Source: Phocoena phocoena
Lineage: Eukaryota; Chordata; Mammalia; Artiodactyla; Phocoenidae
Assembly (NCBI RefSeq): GCF_963924675.1
Contig: NC_089223.1
Location: 4,476,881-4,540,880 of the forward strand
Direction: 5' to 3'
Length of the DNA: 64,000 nt
Shown in pieces: positions 25,056 to 37,438 of this stretch. The position numbers were made by a program, and so were the translations under genes. Numbering within the stretch: position 1 is the first letter of the stretch; every line of letters starts with the position of its first letter. The notes under the pieces were generated by a model that was not told where the DNA came from, made no database searches, and saw nothing but the letters and a program-made list of their open reading frames with translations.

Positions 25056-25559
25056 AGGAATGTATACCCATTTGGTTGTAAACAAGGAAGCAGAATCTTG
25101 TATTGCACCTGGGCAGAGTGTGCCAATCAGTGGACAGGATGGGCAATAAGACATGGGGGCTGAGAATATAGGCAAAATTGTGCTAAAAGTGTTGACCATG
25201 TTGAATGGACTGTGTTGGAAATAAGAGCTAATTAAACCAGGGGCTTATATACAGGGAGAAATTAAAGGAACCAAAAATCAAAGGGGACACATAACATGTG
25301 TGTTGTGTGTTATTGGGTAGAATAAAGGGAAACAAAAGGCTACATGAAATAGAATACAGTAAAATCAGGCTTCAACAATTTTCTATCTGTGTGATTGATG
25401 AAACAATTATATTTTTTGGCAGTGTAGTGAAGAAAAAAAAATAATCTAAGTGTTACAACTTCCAGAGAAAAGGATTGATGGGAAATTAAAATAATGCAGG
25501 CAGAAAATAAAAAATAGTGATAAATAGATGAAAGATAGATAGACTGAAGTGTATGATAG
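25056..25559. other. No feature recognised
   Basis: Plain AT-rich DNA with a short A-run at 25432-25442. Confidence 0.5.
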
Positions 25560-25784
25560 CAATGTAAAATAGTTATATAAAGTTTCCTCCAAAATTTAAG
25601 CATCAAATTACCATATGATACAGCAATTCCATTTCTAGGCATGTACTCAAAGGAAACGAAAGCAGGAACATGAACAGATATCTGTACAGCCATGTTCATA
25701 GAAGCTTTATTCACAATAGCCAAAAGATGGACAGCTGAAGTGTCCATCAATAGATAAATGGATAAACAAGATGAACTATTATGT
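25560..25784 (+). mobile_element. Old L1 ORF2 3' fragment
   Basis: aaatttaagcatcaaattac, catatgatacagcaattcc, ttcacaatagccaaaagatgg and tccatcaatagataaatgg correspond to the L1 ORF2 C-terminal coding region. The frame is broken. Confidence 0.8.
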
Positions 25785-26955
25785 CATATACAAAAACTTA
25801 ACACCAAATGGATCAAAGACCTAAAACTATAAAACTCAGAAGAAAACATTGGGGAAAAACTTCACAACTTTGGATTTGGCAGTGATTTCTTGGATATGAC
25901 ACCAAAAGCACAGGCAAAAAAGTAAAAATAGATGAATTGGACTATATCAAAATTAAAAGTGTGTGCATCAAATAACACAATCAACGGAGCAGAAAGCAAA
26001 CTTACAGAATGAGAGAAAATATTTGCAAATCATATATCTGATATGGCATTAATATCCAGAATTTATAAAGAATTCCTACAACTCAATAACAAAAATGAAA
26101 ATAACCCTGTTAAAATGGACAAAGGACGTGAAGAGGTATATTCCCAAAGATGATAAACAGATGCCAACAAGCATATGAAAAAATGCTCAACAAACTAATC
26201 ATTAGGGAAATGCAAATCAAAACCACAATATGGCACCTCACTCCCATTGGAATGGCTACTATATATGCACACACACACATATACACACACAACAACCAAA
26301 GTTACGGCCAGGATGTGGAGAAATTGGGACACTTGTAAACTATTAGTGGGAATGTAAACTGGTACAGCCACTATGGAAAGCAGTATGGATTTTCCTCCAA
26401 AAATTAAAAATAGAACTACCATATGATCCAGCAATTCTACTTCTGGGTATATATTCAAAATAATTGAAAGCAGGGTTTCAAAGAGATATTTGTTGCATTA
26501 CTTACAATAGTTAAGAGGTGGAAGCAGCTCAAGTGTCCATAGATGGATTTACAGATCAACAAAATTTTGTCTGTACATAGAATGGGATATTAGCATAAAA
26601 AAGAAAGAAATTCTGACACATGCTACGATGTGGATGAACTTTGAAAACATTCTAAGTGAAATAAGCCAGCACAAAGGACAAATGTTACATTATTCCACTT
26701 AAATGTAGTACCTAAAGTGGTCATATTTATAGGAAAAGAAAGTAAAATGGTGGTTGCCAGGGGCTGAGGACAGAGGGAAATGGGGAATTAGTGTCTAATT
26801 GGCATAGATCGGGGAAGATGAAAAATTCTGGAGATGGATGGTGAGCATGGTCGCACAATAATGTGGAAGTGCTTATGAACTATAACTGTACACTAAAAAA
26901 TGGTTTAAGTGGTAAATTTTATGTTTTCTATATTTTATAACAAAAAATATGAATT
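25785..26955 (+). mobile_element. Old L1 3' part, ORF2 end plus 3' UTR (L1MA/MB-type)
   Basis: Starts again at a more 5' point of ORF2 (accaaatggatcaaagacct), then passes atgccaacaagcatatgaaa, gtggagaaattgggacactt, a second copy of the region also present at 25560-25784, gataagccagcacaaaggac-like text and a 3' UTR with ggtggttgccaggggctgag. It ends tattttataacaaaaaatat. A CA-rich tract (26270-26292) interrupts it. The frame is damaged. Confidence 0.85.
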
Positions 26956-26994
26956 CTAAAGAGTCTAAATATTTTGGTCACTGACTAATAGGCT

Positions 26995-27145
26995 CTGAAG
27001 TTAGGAGATGTAAGTTTGAGTCAAAATATCATTGCTTACAGATTGGTGAACCTGGACAAGTCAATTAGCCTAAGTCCCAGTTACCTTATTTATAAATGAG
27101 AATAATATTAAAACGTAAACCATGATGGTGTTGTGAATGAGATTG
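26995..27145 (+). mobile_element. MIR SINE fragment
   Basis: acctggacaagtcaattagc, ctaagtcccagttacctta, tttataaatgagaataatat and ggtgttgtgaatgagat match the MIR 5' to middle portion. Confidence 0.7.
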
Positions 27146-27934
27146 GTTGATGGTGAGGTAACCGGGCAGGATAACAGGGGTTAACACATTATCAATCCTT
27201 CGGTGCCAGTAGGTCTGGGAGCTATGTACTCATGGTTATCAAGTAGTTAATTTCTTCCATTGGCTGGTGGTTTTAGCATCTGTAAAACAACTCAAGAAAT
27301 GTGTATCAGATACTATTATCTAGGTCCTTCAGAGAGGAGCTATGGCAGAGGATATAGGGGAAGGGTCTGTCCTGCTAGGTTACATTCTGGCATCACATAA
27401 TACTTTAGATGTGTACTAGGTGCAAGTTAACCTTAACTCCAGGTGGCATTCCTAGATAATAACCTGGAAACAGGAGAAAACTGCTCACCATTCATGTTAG
27501 GTTGCAATGGACTCAGGAAAGTGCAATTGAAACATGTGCATTGTATAAAGCAATTTTGCGCTGCATATGGCTTTGGTTCCAACCTTTGGCTTAAAATGGT
27601 AAAATGTTTCCCACCTCCAAAGCATTTATACACTTACATATAGTGCAATTGCTTACGCTCTGGTGACAAAAAAAAAAAATGTAGAGGTTTGAGTCAATTA
27701 CATAATTTTTATTTTATCCACTTTATCAGTTAGACCTTTATTAGTTCTCTAAGATGTGATAGTATTTTCCTAATACTATGGGTTTATAATGTTTACCTTG
27801 TGTAGAACTAGTATACATCCCAGCACAGATACCAACTATACATTTGTAGGATAATATAGTGCTGCTTTCATTTTATATTGAAAATTTAAGATCAACAGTT
27901 GCAGATGATCATGACTGTTGTGAAGATAAATGAA
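27146..27934. other. No feature recognised
   Basis: Overlapping 66-codon ORFs on both strands at 27433-27643 have no supporting homology that I recognise. Confidence 0.45.
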
Positions 27935-28450
27935 GGAAAACCCCATGAAAAATGGAGTCAGGAAGCCCTGTAGAGGGAGCTCTCAGGCAGGTACCACTCA
28001 ACACCCCTCCATCACCAATGGGGAGAAGGGAGATGAGAATTATTTTAACAAGGTCTCTTTGTGTACAGTTCTTTGTATAAAATTCTCTTCATCTCAATCC
28101 TTGATGATCCTTGATGATAAGAATGTCACTTTTCTTCTGGTCCAAAGGAGGACAGTTTTTCACAGGGAAATTTCATCTCCCGCTTTTAAGAAAAGGAAGG
28201 AAGATGTCTCCCTGTCCAGCTACAATGCTCTAGCCACCGCTTGCTTGCAGCCAGTAAGAAACCACCTCAAGTTTGAACTCTCGTTCTTCTCCAGTGAACA
28301 GCAACCCTCCCCAATTTTCTCCTAAAATTTAATGAAAGTTGACATTCCCTTTGTCTCTTCAGGCTTGCCTGTCCTGACTCGCAATTCTCTGCTCTTCCTA
28401 AATAAATCCATCTTGCTGGTAAAATAACTGTTTATTTTTGAGGTTGACAC
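27935..28450 (+). mobile_element. Possible ERV LTR
   Basis: A GC-richer block ending with cttcctaaataaatccatcttgctgg, i.e. an AATAAA at about 28401-28406 shortly before an LTR-like U5 end (gaggttgacac). The upstream text (gaactctcgttcttctccag) is also LTR-like. The 131-codon ORF at 27930-28325 is not convincing as a gene. The left boundary is arbitrary. Confidence 0.38.
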
Positions 28451-31272
28451 TATCATCTAATAAATAAATTAAAAGATAATTTAAAACTTATTTGTTTGAA
28501 ACAGTTGTAGATTATGTCCGATGATTTATCTTTTCAAATTGTCCATATTAACCATCAAGGTTAAAAAGTCTGTATCCTTTCTAAGCTTTCAAAGCTATTA
28601 AATTTTAAATATAATTTACATGTATTTAAAATTTAATTTTAAAAGATATTTTTATATGTTTATTCTTAAATAATTAAACATTATAATATTGTAAATATTG
28701 TATACCTTATATATAATGGTATAAATAGAATACTGTTGATGATATCATGATAGATAAGAATAATTTCAGCTAATGTGTATTACACATATCTGGAAGATAG
28801 TATGTTGCCTTTTCTCATTGAAGACATATCAACTTGGAGATAAAGATAATATTTAATTATGCAAATATTTATACCCTAAGTATAAAAATTACCATATTAC
28901 TATATATTGTTCTATATACAGCAAAATATTTGTCTAGAATTTTAACCCTATGAATACTGAAGCTATTTATTGCTTTTTTTTTAACAAATAATAAAACTGG
29001 CAATTTGATTGTCCCAAAACAAGATCTATTTATCACTTATATTCATCATAACACAAGTGACTGTTTATTCAGCTCCCCAAATAAATCGTCAGTATAGTTT
29101 CCAATTAGGATTATTAAAAATAATTTCCTAACTAGGAGTCATTTTGTAGTACCTCATTGTTTCAAATCTGAATGGTTTCAACATTGTTGAATAACTGATA
29201 TATGCAGCAAATTATTTAGTATATTTCTTGTTAATGCATTTTTATACATAGTTTTAGACAATTACTGAATTTCATTATGTTATTGGTTTTGCTACAATTA
29301 CTTCACATATTTATTGAATGGTAATTTGTTAAATGTATCATTTTAAGTAATAGAAAATCAGTCAAATGATATCTTCTCTCCACCAGCACCAAGAACTTAG
29401 AAATAAGGGAAAAAATGGTGTCTTAAAAGCAGGTACTTTTGCTGAAACAGCAGCTTTTATGGAACACAAACACATGGAACGTTAGCAAACTGGCATCAGT
29501 CCTGTGGGCTAGATTACTGGGAATAATTTACGCATAGATGAACCCACTGGGATGTGGTCCTAAATCAGGCAAATGAAGGCTCAGGGTGGACTCTACTCTG
29601 GATACTGCAAATGAACTGAGGTGATGGCATTAGTCAGGCTATCACTCACCTCTGCCCTGATACAGGTATTTATCACCATGCAGGTTGAGATGGGTATCAT
29701 GTGACATTTTTTCCATATTTGGGCCTTATAGAATGTTTAATTTTAAACACTATTTAATTTTAAATTTTAATTAAACAATATTTAATTTTAAACACTATAC
29801 ATTTAATTATACATGTCTTTATTGAGTATAAGCACATCATGTTTAAATAAGTTTCTATCACTAATGTGTAAAACTTAATTTCCATAGTTACATATCTTTA
29901 TGTTGTAAAAATTCAAGTAGCAATGGAAGTGCTCATCCATTATACAGGAGTATGTCCACAATCAGAGGAGAGTCTTCTTTCAAATTTATTTTTTGGTTTA
30001 CAGTTACAAATTTACAATTGTCACATATATTATAATTTGGTTTACATTTTTACTACAGACTAAAGATGATACCATCCTGCTCACCTGGTTCCAGATGAAG
30101 CATGGGACAAAATTCAAAGGGCAATGACTAGGCTTCAGACCTTGAGGGAGGCTAAGTTATTCTTTGAGATATTTTTATATAGAGGTTAAGGAGGGGTCTA
30201 ACACTGTGACTAATATATTTCATGTAATTAAGCTGAGTCTATCCACTTACCCTCCTCCACCCTCCAAGTTATAGAGCCCATAGAGTGCCGAGCACTGTAC
30301 ATACATTCTGACTGATTGGCTTTTCATAGAGATGGACAATATTAAAATAATTAATTTTATATATCAAGTATATTGCAATATCAAAATAAGTCACTTGACA
30401 TATCACCTATATTAGCAATAATTAATTTTAAAGGCTCTAAATTAGCCAGGATTATGCTCTAACTTTGCTGATATCCAACTCTGAGTAATCATGTAAGAAG
30501 ACAGGCCAAAATTATAATACCATACTAGTGGAGTAATCAGAGCAAAATAGGGTGTGTCTTTGTTATAACCAAGAAGAGTTCAAAGGTCACACATATGGAA
30601 CAAGTTGAAGAGTTCAATCAAAGGTATAGATCATAACAAAGAAGACACAATATATTGCAGGCCAAAGCTGGAGTTGGAAAAAAAATGTGGAAGATTAAGT
30701 TGAAAGCCTGGAACCAATTTGGAGTCCATAAACTAATTTGAAAAGGCATTTCTTGAGCTGTTCTTTCAAAGTCTCTCAATAATACTGGTGTAGAGGACAC
30801 ACAAATGTTGTAACCTCAGGGAAGGAAATTTAATAGCTTGTTGGGATCAGCGAAAAGACCTATTCAAGGATTAGGCTTGAGATAAAAACATAAGTTTGCA
30901 GAAATATTGCTTAGGTAAAAAAATAGTGAAAAATGCTTTTTAAAAAGGAGGCTTTAGGGGAGAAAATAAAGTACAATATATAACTTTGTAACTATGGAAA
31001 GCCAGCCTAGAACAATGGAGATGGAGCAGGAAACGTTTAATAATAGCCTGGGTTGAACCTCTGCTGGATTCTACAGTGATGAAATGAGGCAGTTGACTGG
31101 GATTTGTAAACAGGAAGGTAATCTGTACTCTTATTTTGCAAAATATCCTCAACACTTTTAGCAGTTTATTTTTTTATTAAGTGTTTAATAGTATTTTAAA
31201 AACAATTTTCAAATTTTATAGAAATTTAAATGGTGATGGCCACACAATATACCTGCAAATTGAATGTAAAGG
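28451..31272. other. Long AT-rich stretch, nothing recognised
   Basis: Very AT-rich at 28600-29000 and 29740-29900 (taaattttaatt-like short internal repeats). No exon, SINE or LINE was recognised. Confidence 0.5.

Positions 31273-31321
<49 letters not shown>
31273..31321 (+). repeat. (TG)n microsatellite, uninterrupted
   Basis: About 24 perfect TG units between gactctg and tactttc. Its length and purity make it a likely polymorphic marker. Confidence 0.97.
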
Positions 31322-31325
<4 letters not shown>

Positions 31326-33879
31326 TCAACTAAAAGGGTCTGGGATCATAAGTACTTTTAAATTATTTCAATTCTCTTAAATAATTAGATCTTAGTTTGC
31401 ATTGGAAATCTTAGAATAACACATGACTTTTCTAGTCAAGGAAAAATCCCTTTTCCTTTCAGGGCTTTCTAAAATTTCAGTGTATTTTGAGCTAATGGGA
31501 ATTGCCCCAGAACTAAAATAACATCTGCTCTGCTCAGTAATTACAACAGCCTTTGCTGTATGATTTTTGTGTCTACGGATGGGTGCCTTTTTAATCTGTT
31601 TACCTATTGTTTTTGCTGGATATATTTGGTGTCTCAAGAAAACTGTAGCTTCCTTAAATGCTCAGATTTTAATTTTTGAGGGGAAACACCCTGAATAATT
31701 ATTTTGCTCCTCACATTCTTAAGCCTTAATAAAAACTTTAGTGATGAAAAGTAAAAAGAGATGTATATGTTGAAATAAAGAACAATTTATAGTACAATTT
31801 AACTATTTTAAATATTAATGCTATGGCTTATATGCATGCATCTCCCTATTGCAATAAAATATACTATTAACCTTAATTTTCTATACCTTAATATATTAAC
31901 TAATGCATTTATCTAATAATAATTACAAAGTTAATGATATTTTTGGTCAACTACATTTCTTTGTGTTTCATTATAAGTACTGAAAGACTAGAATTTTTCA
32001 ATATTCAAAGAGAGCTAAAAAAATGTCTATTAAAAACAAGCAATAGCTTTCTCTGTCAAATAACTTACTCAGCAAACAACAGGCAATTTGAGCTGGTTCC
32101 TTTTATTTTATGCGGTAATAGTCAAAATACTTCCGTGACATTTTGTTTTGTATAACTAACATAAAGAGAGCTTAGAGTTTCTCAAACTTAATCTTTAGTT
32201 TCCAGTTTTCATCATCCACCTGTCTTTCTCTGTGGATTTCCAACATTCTAAAATGAAGTATTTGCATTTTGTGATACACATAGAATGTGACCTTTTTAGA
32301 AAAACTACATCAATCAGATATACTGTAATTTCTTTTCAAGCCATTGCATCAAACAGGAGGAAATTATGAACTAGAAAAAAATCCAAAATTAGTTTTGATC
32401 ATTTCAAAATACATTTTAACTATAGCAAGCTCCTTTGAAATTTATGTAAAAATGGCATATTCTAATAAAGTTGGCATGATAAATATGTGATTAAACCATA
32501 GTCCTCAATAATCGTAATTCAGAGGAAAATTTAGTTCCCATCTTCTGAGTCAATTTGTTTTCAAAATATTATGTCTATATCAAAAAATTGATGATATTTT
32601 GGATTTTGTCATAATATGATGGAGAAAAGTAAAAGAGTCATGGAAGTACTTTTAAAAAAATGTATATAGCGATTTTCTCTAAAGGACATTGAAGACTCTT
32701 TAGTTCCATTAAATTGCTGGAATAATCCTTTACTCTATTATGGTATGTTTTTAAAGTGGAAAGTAACATTTGTTTCCTGATGCTCTCCAAAACTTGTTCT
32801 CAATAATGCAAAGGAGCAAACCATTTACAAAAAATGACCAGAATTTCCTCTTACACTGCCTACTATTTCAAGTAATATCAATTGATAGAAACATTTTCTA
32901 GCTTAAAAAAATAAGGTTAGAAAGCATTACTGGCAGTTAAAGATTACAGGAAGTGATTTATTACATAATTTTCCCCTAGATTCCAGGAAGAACATTAATG
33001 AAAACAATGAGATGAGAAAAAAAAAATCAAAATCACCATTAAGAACTTTTGGGGATTCTCAGGATTCAAATAGATGTATTTTAATGACGAATTCCAACAT
33101 ACGGCAATCTAATACCACGTATATACATGCGTGCACACACATACATACTAATTTTAATTGAAAAATAAGTAATAGCTGTTCACCAAACCCATTTTTTTTT
33201 TCTTCCTGAATTCACTGTTGTGCGCGGTTTTTCAAGTTTCCTGTAGTGGGTGCGCTTGACTGACAGCTGATGGGAAATGAATAGAGGTGTTTATGGTGAT
33301 TCTAGGGGTAGACCCTAAAAGCTGCCCCCAGGGTGGTTTCCTTTGCCTGTTACTTTCATAGACCAGCTGCAGATGAAAAGGGGGCACTCTGAAGTCAGGA
33401 TGAAGATAATGAAGCCCTAAGATGGAAGAAACCTGAGTCCTTGAAATACCACTGGGAGGAAAACAAGTAGCCCTTCAGAAACGTGTTTTTGATTTTATAT
33501 AAGCAAGAAAAAAATGTCTATCATATTTAATCTATCACAATGTTTTTACTTGTTACAATGCCCTAGTGTCAGTTAATTAACATTTCAAGGACTCTTAATT
33601 ATTAGAATTCAAAGGGTCATTTACAAAAAAAACAAAGAATTTACAAATGGAAAATGCATATATTTGTAAACACTCCTGAATAATGATATTTGATTAAACT
33701 CAGGTTTAAATAAAGGACAATGAAGAATTAGATGATGAAGATTTCCTAGGTTCTTTTGGGCATGTTAAGATTCACATTTTTAAAAGAGATGTTTTATTTG
33801 GGAGAAGGATATTTTTAAACTATGAAAAAGGCATTAACTTTTGAGAAAAGTTATCTGACAGTTTTAGAATCTGTGATTT
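31322..33879. other. No gene or confident repeat recognised
   Basis: Mostly AT-rich. 33205-33480 is GC-richer with CpGs (tgtgcgcggtttttc) but has no exon structure that I can support. Confidence 0.45.
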
Positions 33880-34000
33880 CTTTCGCTAGACTATATTTTC
33901 TTTGAGAGTAAAGTCATATAGCGTTAATCTTTCTAGGCCAGAGTTAAGTTATATTTAGCAATTGATAGATGTTCAATACATTTTATTGAATGATTGAATA
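33880..34000 (+). mobile_element. L2-like 3' fragment
   Basis: tatattttctttgagagtaaag, gatgttcaatacattttatt and gaatgattgaataaa resemble the L2 3' end pattern (trailing TTGAATGAATGAA-type repeat). Confidence 0.45.
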
Positions 34001-34354
34001 AAAGTATGGATTTTGTAACCAATTTTACTTTAGCAGTTATATGTGTTGTGAATCATTAGTACACCACATATTTGCTAGATTTTACAGCATCTTATAAAGG
34101 TGATATGCATGAAAACAGAAAGGAAGATCGACAGAGGGAGAGAGAGACAAATATTTTGATTCGGTCTAGCTAGGGACAGGGACCAGTTCTATTAAGCTCA
34201 AGAGTATGTCAAAGGCTGGAGTAGCAGAAGCAGAACATGAGGACCTGTCCTCCACCAGGTCTTTTGGAACTCTGCACTTGGAAGTTGTCAATGGTGGGGA
34301 ATTTAGAATACTTGAGAAATAGATTAACTCCAAAGAGGAAAATTTGGAAGTTTA

Positions 34355-34369
34355 AAACTTTCAGTCACA
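34355..34369. repeat. Left TSD of twin-primed L1
   Basis: aaactttcagtcaca, repeated exactly at 34638-34652. Confidence 0.93.
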
Positions 34370-34637
34370 AAGCACTGAGCTGATCTCCCTGTGCTATGCA
34401 GCTGCTTCCAACTCGTTATCTATTTTACATTTAGTAGTATATATATGTCAGTGCTACTCTCTCACTTTGTGACCACCTAGAGGGGTGGGATAGGGAGGGT
34501 GGGAGGGAGACGTAAGAGTGAGGGGATATGGGGATATATGTATACGTATAGCTGATTCACTTTGTTATACAGCAGAAACTAACACACCATCGTAAAGCAA
34601 TTATACTCCAATAAAGATGCTAAAAAAAAACAAAAAG
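34370..34637 (+). mobile_element. Short L1 with twin-priming 5' inversion
   Basis: 34465-34637 is L1 3' UTR in sense (gtgaccacctagagggg to aattatactccaataaagat and an A-tail). 34370-34464 is the reverse complement of the 3' UTR text that normally lies directly upstream (inverted tagcacagggagatc). The whole is bounded by an exact 15-bp duplication, so it is one insertion, formed by priming from both nicked strands. Confidence 0.93.
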
Positions 34638-34847
34638 AAACTTTCAGTCACATTAGACATCACGAGAAGAAGGAAGAAAGTGGATTCCATCTCCAGGAAC
34701 AGAGTTCTTTGTGCATTTTAAATTATTGCTTTGCTGATGAAACTTCTGACTAGTGCATTAATGAAAAAATCCTTATAATATAGGTAGGCATTACATGTAT
34801 CATATCTATAATACTATACATTTTATATGTAAATACTAGCATGTGAG

Positions 34848-34853
<6 letters not shown>

Positions 34854-34900
<47 letters not shown>
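34854..34900. repeat. (AT)n microsatellite
   Basis: Uninterrupted AT dinucleotides over 40 bases from 34861, preceded by tatacatat. Confidence 0.97.
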
Positions 34901-34903
<3 letters not shown>

Positions 34904-36199
34904 CTGGTATTTAAAGCAAAAGCTCTTTAATGTATTAGTTTTAACTCAAAAACAAGCATAGGAAAATATTACAATTTTCCATTTTGTGTGAGAGCTAAAG
35001 GAAAAACGAATCAAATAATCATTTTCAGGATTGTCAGTGAATAGAAAGAATTCTGCCTAAACAATAGCAAATCAAAAGAGAAACAAAGAGAGAACTAGAT
35101 TTTTAAGCTGAAAATCAACACAAAACACATTATGATGAATGTATACAATTAACTATGATAGTATGCAATTCAAATTTATACTGATTTTTCTTCAAAATGA
35201 TCTCATTTTAAGCATTTCTTATGAATGAAAAATAATTTCCAGTTTTGTTTTGAGCCATCATATAACAAACACCTTGTAAATGAGAAGGAAACAAGAATCC
35301 ATTTGGCTACTGTGCCAGGATTGACCCTAACAGCAGGGGATTACAATAAAAACCACCTTGATGTTATATAGTGAACATCTGTGCTTTCTAAATGGTAAAG
35401 TAAATGAACATAATGGATATAGTTTTGGATTCACATTTTGCCACCCGCCTTTACACAAGCGTATGCAGTGTCTTCAAACCACAGAGCCAAATCTCAGATA
35501 CATCCTGCCAATTTTCCCTTAAATGAGTGTATGCATCAATGACAAGGAACAAACACAATTTGCAATTTTGTTCACAATGAAAAAATAATAATTAAGTTTA
35601 CAACAGTGAGAGACTAGAATCAGAAGCATTTTTTGAGATGAATAAAGACAGGAAAGCAAAGATCCAGTAGAATTCCAGAATCAGCTTGTTGTTTTAAGTG
35701 GTTTTTAAAATATATATAATATAAATAGAACAGATTTAAATAACAAAAATATCAGTGGACCTTTTGTGTGATGTAATAACATGCTTAGGGATTTAACTTA
35801 GGTAAACATATTTGCTATTGTGCAAGCAGAATTCTCTTTGTGGTTATGACTACAGTACAGAGAAAAGTTGGCTACTCATCTTCAGACACATTTTTTGCCT
35901 TTTGGAACACCCAGGTTACTCCAAGTTGTATACTTTGAAAGTAAGTAAACATGCTGCCAACTATTTCCAGAGATTGTGTTGCCTGCTAGGATACACTCTC
36001 CTAGTTCTAAGGGGATGGTAAGAATTAATAAAGACATCCATAATTAGATGTTTTTAAATTTCACTGCTTCTCAATTTTGTCCATAACATTTAACCTGACC
36101 AAAATTACTTTTCCTTGCTTAAATTAAAGATTTTGATAGAACTGAAATTGTATTTGCAGGCATACTTTTGTAGAGGCAGAGCATGTGATTCTGAGGGAG
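34901..36199. other. No feature recognised
   Basis: AT-rich DNA. The ORF at 35812-36021 (69 codons) has no recognisable domain. Confidence 0.5.
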
Positions 36200-36345
36200 G
36201 TATATCCTATCTTCTCTGTTTACTTGTTTTGTGGCCTAGAGACCTTCTTAAAGCCCCTGGTCTTGAGTTTCTTTGTCTACAAAATGAAGGTATCAGTATC
36301 GAACTCAAGATGATCCTGTGTGCTTCAAACATATAAAATTAAATG
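36200..36345 (+). mobile_element. MIR-like fragment
   Basis: tgtggcctagagaccttctt, ttgagtttctttgtctacaa and aatgaaggtatcagtatcga follow the MIR middle segment. Confidence 0.5.
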
Positions 36346-37089
36346 AAAGTATTCCTTGATAAAATATTTGGAAAATAATCATTCTCTAGCCGCTCAACAA
36401 AGAGACCCTACCAACCTCAGAATATTAAGGACTTCAAGAAATCTTGAAAAAAAAAACCTAAATAAATAAATAGACAATAAATCTGCATTTCCTCAAGTTG
36501 AACAGGGTACTTCCATAAACTGGGATGTGGGAAGTAGGATTAGAACATGTGTTAACATCTCTCTGACCCCAAAGATGCTGCATTGTTATTTTGAGGGGAA
36601 AGGTAGTATAGGATGACATATGGGTTCTCATCAGCAATAAATTGCTATGATGTTGAACTCGTCTGATAATCACAATTCTTACATGCTCTTCAGAGGTCAA
36701 ATGAGACTTTCATGAGTTAGCATAAGGAAATATTTTGGCTCTTGGAGTCATTCACAAATATCGAAATCGATAGAAATATTGCAAATTCTTGTTTGGACAT
36801 TTAAATTCAATTTTTAATGAATTGAAATATAGCTCACATCATGTACCTGAAAAGACAAGCAAGCACCATCTACCTAGTTTTTAAAGTGGCATATTCATCA
36901 CCTGAATGCTTTCTTTTGGGCCATCGTGAGGAGGAAATAGTACAAACTTTGGAAATAAAATGGAAAGTTTTAAATTTCCAAAGGTTACTCACTATTTTGT
37001 TTGCAAGTATGTAAATCATATAAAAACTTAAAAAGTGTTATCATTTGGTTCCCAGCTTCAAAAGTTTACATTATAATATATTTGAGATT
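36346..37089. other. No feature recognised
   Basis: AT-rich DNA with no supported exon or repeat. Confidence 0.5.
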
Positions 37090-37104
37090 AAAAGATAATT
37101 AACT

Positions 37105-37423
37105 GGACTTCCCTGGTGGCCAGTGGTTAAGAATCCGCCTGCCAATGCAGGGGACACGTGTTCGAGCCCTGGTCCAGGAAGATCCCACATGTCGCGGAGC
37201 AACGAAGCCCGTGCGCCACAACTACTGAGCCTGCGCTCTACAGCCCGAAAGTCACAACTACTGAAGACCACACGCCTAGAGCCCATGCTCCGCAACAAGA
37301 GAAGCCACTGCAATGAGAAGCCCGCACACCACAATGAAGAGTAGCCCCTGCTCACCACTACTAGAGAAAGCCCACATGCAGCAACAGACCCAATGCAGCC
37401 AAAAATAAATAAATTTATTTAAA
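37105..37423 (+). mobile_element. CHR-1-like cetartiodactyl/cetacean SINE, full length
   Basis: Starts ggacttccctggtggccagt (tRNA-derived A-box side), continues gttcgagccctggtccagg (B box) and a tail region of degenerate tandem units (gcgccacaactactgagcc), and ends aaaataaataaatttattta plus A-run. The 15-bp duplication aaaagataattaact is exact at 37090-37104 and 37424-37438. Confidence 0.94.
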
Positions 37424-37438
37424 AAAAGATAATTAACT

